Origin: Utricularia gibba
Lineage: Eukaryota > Streptophyta > Magnoliopsida > Lamiales > Lentibulariaceae
Direction of reading: 5' to 3'
Length of the DNA stretch: 64,000 nucleotides
NCBI GenBank assembly: GCA_002189035.1
Contig: NEEC01000007.1
Coordinates: 1,736,001 to 1,800,000, forward strand
The position numbers were made by a program, and so were the translations under genes. Shown here in pieces: positions 1 through 8,596 of this stretch. The stretch's first letter is position 1, and each line of letters opens with the position of its first letter. The notes under the pieces were generated by a model that was given only the letters and a program-made list of their open reading frames with translations, had not been told where the DNA came from and did no database searches.

Positions 1-17
1 GATTACTAAACAAGCAG

Positions 18-155
18 GTTATGTCAAACCAAGAAGCGGCTAATTGCATCAAGAACACCAAAGATGCGAGATGGGCTGCAAAACAGCTGAACGAGGAGGC
101 TTTGGCTAGAAAAAGCAAAGATGACATATCTTGCATTGTTGTAAGGTTTGGCTAG
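18..155 (+). CDS. Protein phosphatase 2C, C-terminal exon (partial)
   Basis: This is the last exon of a PP2C-type Ser/Thr phosphatase whose body lies left of the window. After a splice acceptor (aagcag, ending at 17) the frame reads VMSNQEAANCIK and later ARKSKDDISCIVVRFG, then TAG. That ending is the usual C-terminus of the small plant cytosolic PP2C clade (family knowledge). The conserved DDISCIVV holds metal-coordinating Asp residues of the last PP2C motif. Only 45 residues are visible, so the N-terminus and substrate cannot be judged. It is on the same strand as the following dehydrogenase and ends about 260 bp before it. The PP2C family is certain enough; the member is not. Confidence 0.8.
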   Translation, partial: VMSNQEAANCIKNTKDARWAAKQLNEEALARKSKDDISCIVVRFG

Positions 156-414
156 AAAAGCAGCAACTTTTCCCTTTTGCGCTGCTTTTGAGCTCGATGG
201 GGCTACGGCAAAATAAAAAACATCTGCATATCTGTCTCTCATCAGATGAATAGCGCATATTGGAGTTTGGTATATAAAAAATTTATTTTCATTAAATAAT
301 AAAATTAAATGGGTGATTTTGGCGTTAGGGCTCGAAGCTAGTTTAGTTACGAAAATTGGGAAAAAAAGAAAGAGGCGTTTAAAACGATAGAAAGCGAGGT
401 GGTGATTCGTGTGA

Positions 415-1700
415 ATGGCGGAGATCAAGAGAGTCGGGGTGGTCGGAAGCGGCCTAATGGGTGCGGGGATAGCCCAGCTCGCTGCCGTGAGTGGATTTCA
501 TGTTTTGATTTATGACTCCAATGCGGAGGCTCTTTCTAGAGCGGTGGAATCGATTTCTTTCAGAATCCGAAGTCTTGTCTCCCGGGGCAAATTGAGGGAG
601 GTTCGGAATTCTGTTGATTCTGATAAAATTTTCTTCTTGCTGGGCATGAGTTCCCCTGTTTTATAACCTATAGGCTGAAGGAGAGGAAGCGGTGAAGAAT
701 TTAGGGTCCGCTTCTGCTTTGGAAGATTTTTCTTCTATGGACATCGTGATCGAGGCCATTGCGGAATCGGAAGATGTGAAAAAGAAGCTGTTTGCCGAAT
801 TGGATAACATTGTGCAAAGTTCCGGAATTTTGGCTTCGAACACCAGCTCAATTTCTATAACTCGTTTAGCTTCTGCAACTTCCAGGCAAAGGCAGGTTCG
901 CTATTAGTTACAGCTTACATTGATAAGGATAATAAGTCAACCCATTAAGGCTCCCTTTTCGTAACTCATGTTGTTCCTTTGAAAGAATAAGCTCATTGTA
1001 TTCCATGTATGTCATTGAAATGCACTTGCTCAGCCCACCATCTGTTATGCGGCTTGTTGCCGTTCTCTGTTTTTTTGAGCGGTGGATTCATTTGTTAAAT
1101 GGTACGATATGCCTCATGATTTGAAAAAAAAACTGTTGGAGAATCAGCCCATTGTGTTGTTTGCAGGTCATTGGGATGCACTTTATGAACCCCCACCTGT
1201 TATGCCACTTGTTGAGATCATTAAAGGGGCACATACATCATCTGAGACATTTGAAGCAACAAAATCTCTAGCTGAAAGGTGATGAAAGAGACTACTTGCT
1301 CCAGTTCCATCCAGTGTTCTGTTTAATATTCCCAGTTCAGCATCTTCCTTTTGCTTGCAGGCTAGGCAAGAAGATAGTCTGCTCTGAGGATTTCCCTGGC
1401 TTCATCGTAAACCGGATCCTGATGCCAATGATAAACGAAGCCTTTCACGTGCTTTATTCTGGAGTGGCAACAAAGGAGGACATTGATGCAGGAATGAAGC
1501 TGGGAACGAACCATCCGATGGGTCCCCTGCAACTGGCTGATCATATTGGACTCGATGTTTGCTTGTCGATCATGAGAGTCCTCCACACCGGCCTTGGCGA
1601 TACTAAATATACACCATGCCCTCTGCTTGTACAGTACGTCGATGCAGGCCGCCTTGGCAAGAAAAGCGGCATGGGCGTGTATACTTACGGGAAGATGTAG
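415..1700 (+). CDS. 3-hydroxyacyl-CoA (3-hydroxybutyryl-CoA) dehydrogenase-like, frameshifted
   Basis: NAD-dependent 3-hydroxyacyl-CoA dehydrogenase, likely peroxisomal or cytosolic in plants. I model four exons: 415-600, 674-895, 1167-1278, 1361-1700. Exon 1 carries the N-terminal Rossmann loop [11 protein letters not shown]. Exon 2 has the VEAI and NTSSISIT blocks. Exon 3 carries VIGMHF followed by [13 protein letters not shown]. Exon 4 has the C-terminal domain ([38 protein letters not shown]). The exons total 860 nt, one short of a multiple of three. The break is in the C run at 1190-1194, where family homology needs one more C between the MHF and PPP blocks. As written the protein would truncate there. 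With the frame followed across, the product is about 286 aa, near family length. This could be a real pseudogene or a homopolymer error. Confidence 0.85.
1011..1062 (+). repeat. Degenerate copy of dehydrogenase exon 3 start, inside intron 2
   Basis: Within the intron between exons 2 and 3, about 50 bp align to the first 50 bp of exon 3 (1167-1216), with roughly 38 of 49 positions identical by my count. Both begin GTCATTG..ATGCACTT and share TGTTATGC and CTTGTTG. The copy still reads [13 protein letters not shown], but lacks a splice acceptor AG directly before it, so it is probably a dead duplicated exon. Confidence 0.6.
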
Positions 1701-1887
1701 AGCTAAAACGAGGCTAATGTTTGAGACCATGCCAAAGGCCACCCTTTGGTGAATGAAGCTTCTCTTAGCTTATGAGTAATGTAAAGCAAGGAACAATGGC
1801 GATCACTACATGGGGTTTCTAAATTTGAAGTACACTTGTGAAGGAAGTCTTTATCAAGGGAAGTTGTTGCATCTGCATCAAGTGAAG

Positions 1888-2301
1888 TCATTCACCATAT
1901 CCGCAGAGACCATTCTCACACCTTACTCCTTTGCTGCATATGAAACTGCATTTCCCGCAGTGATCTCTATCCCGTTCAACATCCCGACACTCTCCATCGC
2001 AGCAGCGATGCCCGGACTTGCATCTCTTACCACAAGAGCCACAATTGTCGGGATCACTTAGAACATCCCGACATCTCTTCTTGCAGCAGAAGAAGCGCTT
2101 CTTCCCTTTATCTTCTTCCACCCCATTGCAAACATCATGCTCCCCAGCCTTGCATTCCTCTCCGGAGATGATCTTCTTTGAGGTCGAAGCTAAACGCTCA
2201 TCCTCCCTGGTAAAATCGAGCTTGCGGTGCAGCTTCTCTTCACCATTGAGCTTGTGGATCAGTAGCAAGAGCATGAAAAAGGAGGACAGAATGGCGGCCA
2301 T
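1888..2301 (-). CDS. STIG1-like cysteine-rich secreted protein
   Basis: A 137-aa single-exon protein of the stigma-specific STIG1 family, which are small secreted extracellular peptides. Residues 1-20 form a hydrophobic signal peptide (ILSSFFMLLLLI). The C-terminal half holds the STIG1 cysteine pattern: CNGVEED, FFCCKKRCRDVLSDPDNCGSCGKRC, HRCCDGECRDVERDRDHCGKC and a final CENGLCGYGE. A TATA-like stretch (tttttata, 2331-2338 on +) lies only about 30 bp upstream of the first ATG, so the second Met (residue 9) could be the real start. A divergent paralogue lies 2.1 kb away in the opposite orientation. Confidence 0.88.
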   Translation of the reverse strand: MAAILSSFFMLLLLIHKLNGEEKLHRKLDFTREDERLASTSKKIISGEECKAGEHDVCNGVEEDKGKKRFFCCKKRCRDVLSDPDNCGSCGKRCKSGHRCCDGECRDVERDRDHCGKCSFICSKGVRCENGLCGYGE

Positions 2302-4405
2302 GGGATTGAACCCAGAAACTGCCTGCCACCTTTTTATACGTCACCTTGCCCAGGACTCCTGGTACGTAGATTTCTAAGGTGTCCACATTAGTGGCACCTT
2401 ATTTCAACCTCGTAGGATTCACCTCGGATCCCTTAAAATCAGTGCTTCGTCAACCCCATTCATCGCTTCACCTAGGAACCACAGGTAGCGAGTTGAGTTC
2501 AACTCAAAAGGGGTGGATGCCTTCCAAATTTAAACACATCAGGGGTATTTAGAAATTTGAATGTGTGAGAAATCTGATTATACTTAATGTAATTTTTTCA
2601 ACCTAATGTGTATGAGAAAGTGTTAGGATGGTCAAATGTGTATGTTAGGGTAAAGTTGGATCAATTGCAACTTCTCTGTGGCAGCCTTAAAATGTAGAGA
2701 TTCAGGAACCCACACCATGCACAGAACCTCAAACCAAAGTTTGTATCTTGATGGGGTGCATGATCCTGTGGGGTAAGAGAGTAATTCCATTCTATGAACG
2801 GACCAGGTCGTCATTGTTTCTCAAGCCCTCATTAAATGCAATAATATCCTCGGCCTCCGTATGTTATTTCTGGGGTCCGGAGATTGATTTGAAATCCCAA
2901 TGGAGGACGTGTCCGATACTAAAAATAGCCCGACACGTAGTAGATCACATCATCAATGCGCGCCAATTTGGTCGGGGGTTGATCTGGCGCCTGCTGTAAA
3001 TGAGTAAATGACAATTAACACCTTGCCCCTTCTTCTCATTTAATTAGCAATTATTGATTTTTTCCCCTAATTATGCAAATTCTCAAGCTATTTGAACAGT
3101 AAACGGAGTGAATAATAAATACATCAATCATACTTAATTTTATATTTAAAAATGACCAATACACAATGTTAATATAATATTCTAGTCATATAAAAATACA
3201 ACTTAGTATATAATTTATATAATAAATAATCAAATTCAAATAGCTAATTTATAAGATATACATCTGCATTTAAAATGAATTTAATTTTTTGATTTCGTAT
3301 TCTCATTTCACCTAATGCAGTGTGTTGTTTCACAAGTGGAAGTCAATAAACAGCTCTCAAGATTGATTAAAAAACATGTTTTGTAAGGACACATGCAAGA
3401 AAATAAGTATAATTTTAAAATAATAAACGAATCATTGATATGGTGTAGGCAATACGCTAACCCTAGGGGGGACATATTAAATAAATTCAACGCCTTGCAT
3501 TTGGCAATTAATTTTTGCTACGCCTTTTTCTGATTGGCTGCTTCATTTTAGAATGTGTGCTGGTGCAGCTAGCTGCGGAACACCATACCATCATGTGCGT
3601 TGAATACATTAGTTTATCATCTTCATGTCTCCCCATGAGTTTAGGCTCATGGAAAAAAACTCCTTACCCAATTTGACTTTCATTTTATTTAATCTCGTGT
3701 TTTAAAGATCAATGACATTGAAATCATTTCAAGAGAGTGTATTAGAAATCTGATCATCATATTTGTTGAAATTTAGGATCCGATGAATTGAGGAGCGTGC
3801 ACGTGAAACCCAAGTACACAAGAAACATAGATCACAATAAAAAAAATTAGACCCAACCAATTACTTATGATCTGTAATTTCTTATATACTTGATTATTCC
3901 ACTGTGGGATTGTATATTCTAATAAAGAAAACACAATTTGTATTACATGTTCGCTTGAATATTATGGATTGTGTATTATGGATAACAATTTTTAGTATGT
4001 GATAAAATTGTTATCCATAATTACAAATTTTCGCTTGAATATGTGTAAAAGAACTTGATAATGACTATTTTTGTAAATGACCCTATTTTTTTCAAAATTA
4101 CTCATCGAAATAGTGTGGAAAAACCGAAATTTTGACAAAATTTAAAAACTTCAACTAAATTGTTTCTTTTTTTTTCTTTATTTGTAGGTCGTGCGTGATG
4201 ATGGGTGATTATTCTAACGACCAACAATGGGGTTGTGGGGGATCTTTAATTCAACCGAATAAGACAACTCTTGTGTTGTTTATTCTGATTAGTCAAATCC
4301 AGTTCCCTGGAGAGACGGGTAAGAAGAGGCTACCGAACAAGTATAAGAAGCCCGTATCCGTTTCTTACAATGTTAGTTCAATCATCTTCTGGGTTTCTTA
4401 TTTTA
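2302..4405. other. AT-rich intergenic region between divergent STIG1 genes
   Basis: About 2.1 kb without a recognisable gene. It separates the two STIG1-like genes, which point away from each other, so it should hold both promoters. The only structured element I see is the hairpin with flanking direct repeats at 3950-4042. Confidence 0.6.
3950..4042. repeat. Hairpin-forming inverted repeat with flanking direct repeats
   Basis: Two 17-bp arms (3976-3992 and 4004-4020) are perfect reverse complements (TTATGGATAACAATTTT) around an 11-nt loop. A 13-bp direct repeat, TTCGCTTGAATAT, flanks the hairpin at 3950-3962 and 4030-4042. This layout suggests a small foldback element or MITE remnant in the STIG1 intergenic region. 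Confidence 0.6.
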
Positions 4406-4849
4406 ATGGCGAGACTCGATCAACTGCCTCTTCTCTCCTTCTTCCTGCTGCTTCTGTTCACGCAGCTCATTCTCAATGGGGCCGAGCCACTGGAGCTCGA
4501 AGACGAGGTCGAGTCTTCCCACGCCGGGAAAACCAGCAGGTTCTTGTCCTTGATCGTCAAGAAGGTGAGAAGGGGAGCCAGGTGCAGGGTCGGAAGACAC
4601 AATATTTGCAATAGAGTCAGAACCCACAGAGGGAGGCGGCTCTTCTACTGCTGCAAAAGACGCTGCCGGGATGTTCTCAACGATCGGCACAACTGTGGCC
4701 GGTGCGGCAGGAGATGCAGGTCGGGCCGCCGGTGCTGCCGTGGAGTGTGCCGGAATATTCGCAAGGATAAAAACAATTGCGGGAAGTGCCACCGGAAGTG
4801 CCCTGGTTTAACAACTTGTGAGAACGGCTTTTGCGGGTATGCGGCATGA
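4406..4849 (+). CDS. STIG1-like cysteine-rich secreted protein, highly basic
   Basis: A 147-aa single-exon STIG1-family protein. The start at 4406 (MARLDQLP) gives a clean signal peptide, LLSFFLLLLFTQLIL; an in-frame Met 12 codons upstream is less suitable. The mature region has the STIG1 scaffold: CNRVRTHRG, FYCCKRRCRDVLNDRHNCGRCGRRC, RRCCRGVCRNIRKDKNNCGKC, ending CENGFCGYAA. Unlike the neighbour at 1888-2301 it is strongly Arg-rich, and its codons are more GC-rich than the surrounding sequence. Family assignment is firm. Function (pistil exudate, redox or receptor ligand) is inferred from family members only. Confidence 0.88.
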   Translation: MARLDQLPLLSFFLLLLFTQLILNGAEPLELEDEVESSHAGKTSRFLSLIVKKVRRGARCRVGRHNICNRVRTHRGRRLFYCCKRRCRDVLNDRHNCGRCGRRCRSGRRCCRGVCRNIRKDKNNCGKCHRKCPGLTTCENGFCGYAA

Positions 4850-5628
4850 GCTCTGCACATTCATTGTCCCAAGTTTAGAAGGGTTAGAGACACGTGCATT
4901 ACACTACACATGTGTTTCAAGATTATTTTTTCAATCATATGCGACAAAAATTACTTTAATAAACACGAAAAACCGAATCCAACGAACACGATTATTCAAT
5001 TTAAATATTAGAAATCTCAGGTGTATTATAATTTTAATCACTATTTTTTGAGTATATGATAAAAATCGTCACTCTATTTATAAAGGCCTGATGACCATTT
5101 TCTAAATGATCCTAAAAATCGTGCATTATATTTCTAATATTTAGCGGATCATAATAATAATACGCATAATAATGTATATTTAATAAATATGTTTTAAAAT
5201 ACACATTAATGTTTCGTAAAACAATTGTAAAATACTACTAGGTATCGTAAATTTTATAGCAATTGAACCTGTCCACCACGGAAATTTTATTTTTGTTTAG
5301 TTTGGGTTGAGTGGAAAATTCAAATATTAAAATATTTGATTTTGCACGTGAATATATTTGGATTAATGCAAAATGTAATGACATTGTGCTGACTGGGGGT
5401 CCAATGTCGATCCGACCCGATTCGGTCAATCGGTAGGGAGTGCTTAATGGACTGATGGCCCAAATAATGAGCTTTCGTTGGGCCTAACCTTGGATTGGGA
5501 TTGGAACTCTCTAGAACCGGAATCCAGATTGCAAAACCCTCACAAAACCCTAAGCTACGTCGCCATGTATATATTTCGTTCATTCGCTTCTTGTGTTGTG
5601 TTCTGCGCTCCGGTTACTGAAGTTGTCA
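4850..5628. other. Intergenic, AT-rich
   Basis: About 780 bp with no recognisable gene. The last 150 bp before 5629 contain a telo-box-like AAACCCTAA motif (around 5545), common near plant housekeeping transcription starts. This is suggestive only. Confidence 0.4.
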
Positions 5629-6090
5629 ATGGCGGCGGTGTCGTCTTCTTCAAAGCTGTTAACCCTCCGAAGCCGAGTTCTCCAGACAATCGTTCGCGGG
5701 AATTTACTGCGCGATGCGTCTCCGGCGGCAGGCATTCTGCCTTTGCTTAATGCTGGTTCAGTGAATCCCACCTTCCCCGATCTGCAGCCTGTGCATGGAA
5801 TGCCTCTCGAGAAGAATGACGCCTCAGAGTTGTTTTGGCCCAAAGCTATGAATTTGCAGCGAAATGTCGTGTCCGCTGCACAGATAGAGGCACTTCGCAC
5901 GTACGTTCCTAATCCCGGCGAATCTGAAGATGATTGGGATGATGACGAAGAATCTGACGAGGATCCTTGTTCCAATACGCTCGAGGGTGAAGATGACGAC
6001 GGTGATGATGAGTGGGATGATATTGATTCAGACGAAGGTGAGCCCTGCTCCCTGCCTCGAAAAAGAAGTGATTTTTCCGGCGGGTCTTGA
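5629..6090 (+). CDS. Small acidic protein with putative mitochondrial presequence
   Basis: A 153-aa single-exon ORF that I do not recognise by name. The start at 5629 (MAAVSSSSKLLTLRSRVLQ) gives a Ser/Arg/Leu-rich, acid-free N-terminus of about 30 residues, like an organelle targeting peptide. The middle (FWPKAMNLQRNVVSAAQIEALRTYVP) looks like a conserved helix. From about residue 100 it is an Asp/Glu tract (SEDDWDDDEESDED, DDDGDDEWDDIDSDEG). It resembles plant proteins annotated as hypothetical, with a basic N-terminus and acidic tail. Targeting is an inference; no catalytic motif is visible. Confidence 0.65.
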   Translation: MAAVSSSSKLLTLRSRVLQTIVRGNLLRDASPAAGILPLLNAGSVNPTFPDLQPVHGMPLEKNDASELFWPKAMNLQRNVVSAAQIEALRTYVPNPGESEDDWDDDEESDEDPCSNTLEGEDDDGDDEWDDIDSDEGEPCSLPRKRSDFSGGS

Positions 6091-8596
6091 TTACCTGTAT
6101 CTCTAACGCAAACTCCAGTAGTGTCCTCTAGTCTCTTCTTCTTCTACGTTGCCGCTACTTTGAGTTGTACTGTGGATTACACTTACTCTACTTCCTGTTC
6201 TTCTTCTCCCCATCATCGTTTCCTTCTCAAGAATTTGCTGTTTATGAAAGATCGATGCACTGGTTCATTCTCCTCCTCCCCATTATACCTTTTGGAACTT
6301 GAAATTTGTAAACTGGGATTGATACTGATGTTGTTTAATCGATATGAATTCCTGTGGGAGTGAGAACCATATCGTTACCGGAAACGGAGTGTAGAAGCTC
6401 CCGGCTCGAATAGCATGATAAAAAGAAGCCCTTTGCTTTGTATCCATTGGAGCTTTGAAAATGGTTTACCATACATGAGTTGGCATGCATGAGCAATATG
6501 AGAGCCAGAGATGTGCGAGGATCGCATCTTGTCGATATTGGGTGCTTTTATTGACATCATGGAACAGAGAATACGACATCGTTTACATCTTTCAAATGGC
6601 CCAGTTTGGTTCAAAAGGGTGCCACGGTCTACAAACACGGCCACAAAAGAACCAGTTTCATTATCGTCTCGTCTGAGATTCAAACCGGAGGTCTTGAATC
6701 CGGTTATTGATCAACGAGAGATGACATGAACCTCGGTCTTGAACAGAAGAACAAAAAGCGAATCGGCAGAGAAATAAAGAAACCCGCCGGGCGAATGAGT
6801 CACGAACGAACCAAAGCTTTTGCCGGCCACGCAGTGCCACGCCGGACCGTACGCCGAGTCGAACTCCTGAAAAAACGCCAACCCCCCCGCTTACACTAAA
6901 ACAGCCTTAGATCTTACGAGGGTTCGTGGGAGGCACCTGCTTAAGCGAGCGGGCGACAAGCGTGGGGTTGGGACGGCGGCGCGTGGCATCGGAGGAGGAG
7001 TCCAGTACAGCGCGAGTGAGGCGAAGAGCGCGTTCTTGCAGTGGACTTTAATTCTCCAACTCGACATGTCATCTCCAACCCCTACGGCGCGTGGCATCGG
7101 AGGAGAACGGCATGTCGGCAGATCTCAGGCGAATGTCGAAGCTGATCGCCAAAGAAGCGAGCTTTAATTCGTCCGTGTGAGTGGCGGTTGGAGGCAGGGG
7201 CTGCTTCTGCTTCTGCTTCAGACTGCGGCTTTTGGGGGCGATTTGGGAGTTGGGTTTCTCCATTGGTGTGGAGAGCAGAGTGAGCACGAAGCGGAAATTC
7301 AACGAGAAAGAGGAATGTGCAGAGATTTGCCTGACCGGACATGACCTGACCTTACAGATGTGGGGAAATGAAATGAAGGTAACAATGCCATTTCATTTAC
7401 TGCGCATGAATCACACGCTTCTTCGGACTCCTGTCCCCTCCCCTTGTTTTCCTTCACCTAATCAATGGCGGATGGGGAAGCTGCTGCCACATTTTTACCC
7501 CTTTGCTCCTCTTTTTTACCGCCCTAAAATCCATATCAAAACCCTAGCGTTGAAGTGCAAGTTCGTGCCATGGACCGGATGCCTCTTTCAAGTGAAGACT
7601 CGAGACACCCTCGGGGCCCTACCTATGAACGGTAAAAAAAAAATCACAGAGCAAGGGAAATAAACCAGGGTAAAAAAGAAAACAAAATATAATTGGATTT
7701 GAATGTGAGAAGACTCAGAACTCAGGCGGTATTGTTCTGGGAGTTGAAAATGGGCCACGGCCCAGAACCTTATTCCGTTGGGGGTGCCACGTCACCTTCT
7801 ATTATTCTGATTTGGTTCTTCTCTGGAAATGTGTTCTGTATAGCAAAACACTGGTGAAGATTTTATAAAGCACCCCTTTCATGCTCTAAACAGTATAAAA
7901 GTATGGAGATTTGGGGGAGTTACTGATGGAAAGCGAAGTTTGGTTGTGTTATCTCTTTCATTTAAATTGTTCAACAGGGAAGGGAAGGGTGTGCGGATGA
8001 GCGATGATGAGGACTGAAGAGGATGAAACTACACATCAATATATTGTGCCGTATTCTGACAAAGACTTAACTTTTATCATATGTATAGCGGAAATATCTC
8101 ATGAGACACAAGGGGGAGTTTCATTCGTCTGAACTGATTCCATTTGTCCTAAGATTCAGCGGAATGAATTGATTAGGAAGTGTGGCGAGTTGCTTTGTGA
8201 GTAGATGTTGCTCTCGGGATTAAAGCTTTTTCACCTCCTTGAATCATCGAATGGTGCTGAGGTGTTTTTGTTTGTAGCGAATACGGCATCTTTTGGTCAC
8301 TTTTTGACCTTCTCACTCTTTTCTCACTCTCTGGTCTTGTATTGGAATCGCTGTCATTGTCCTCGGGAGCCAGGACGCCGTGCTTAAAACAGTTTAAAGG
8401 GGAATTTCATTCCAAAGATTTAAGCTTTGTCTTCATAACACTGCAAGTATGCGAAGATACCCCATTAATCTCAGCTGAAAGCTACTTGTTCGAGATTTCA
8501 CGTTTCTCACTCACTGTGGCTTTTTGCCTTTCTACTCGAAGAACATTGCAAATCTGCTGCTGCTGCTTTTAGTTTATAGAGAGTGAAACCGGAAAG
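6091..8596. other. Intergenic with coding-like fragments, no confident gene
   Basis: About 2.5 kb between the acidic protein and the choline transporter. Around 6890-7180 a GC-richer stretch stays open in one + frame and holds a 21-bp exact duplication. At 7111 a 22-codon ORF (MSADLRRMSKLIAKEASF...) ends at TGA; it could be a first exon or a relic. 8205-8590 probably includes the transporter promoter and 5'UTR. I could not assign any product. Confidence 0.4.
6977..7105. repeat. 21-bp direct repeat 108 bp apart
   Basis: An exact 21-bp word (CGGCGCGTGGCATCGGAGGA plus G) occurs at 6977-6997 and 7085-7105. The 108-bp spacing is a multiple of three, and both copies translate to ARGIGG in the same open frame. 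This fits either a small internal duplication in a decayed coding region or a chance GC-rich repeat. Confidence 0.6.

Noticed and set aside
24-428. 134-codon minus-strand frame at the left edge
   Set aside because: It lies antisense to the PP2C last exon and the dehydrogenase promoter, with low-complexity hydrophobic translation and no domain.
4403-4792. 129-codon Ala/Pro-rich minus-strand frame
   Set aside because: It is the shadow of the Arg/Cys-rich STIG1 gene on the plus strand.
7181-7663. 160-codon plus-strand frame
   Set aside because: It begins in a GC-rich spacer and reads into promoter-like sequence; no signal peptide, domain or splice context supports it.
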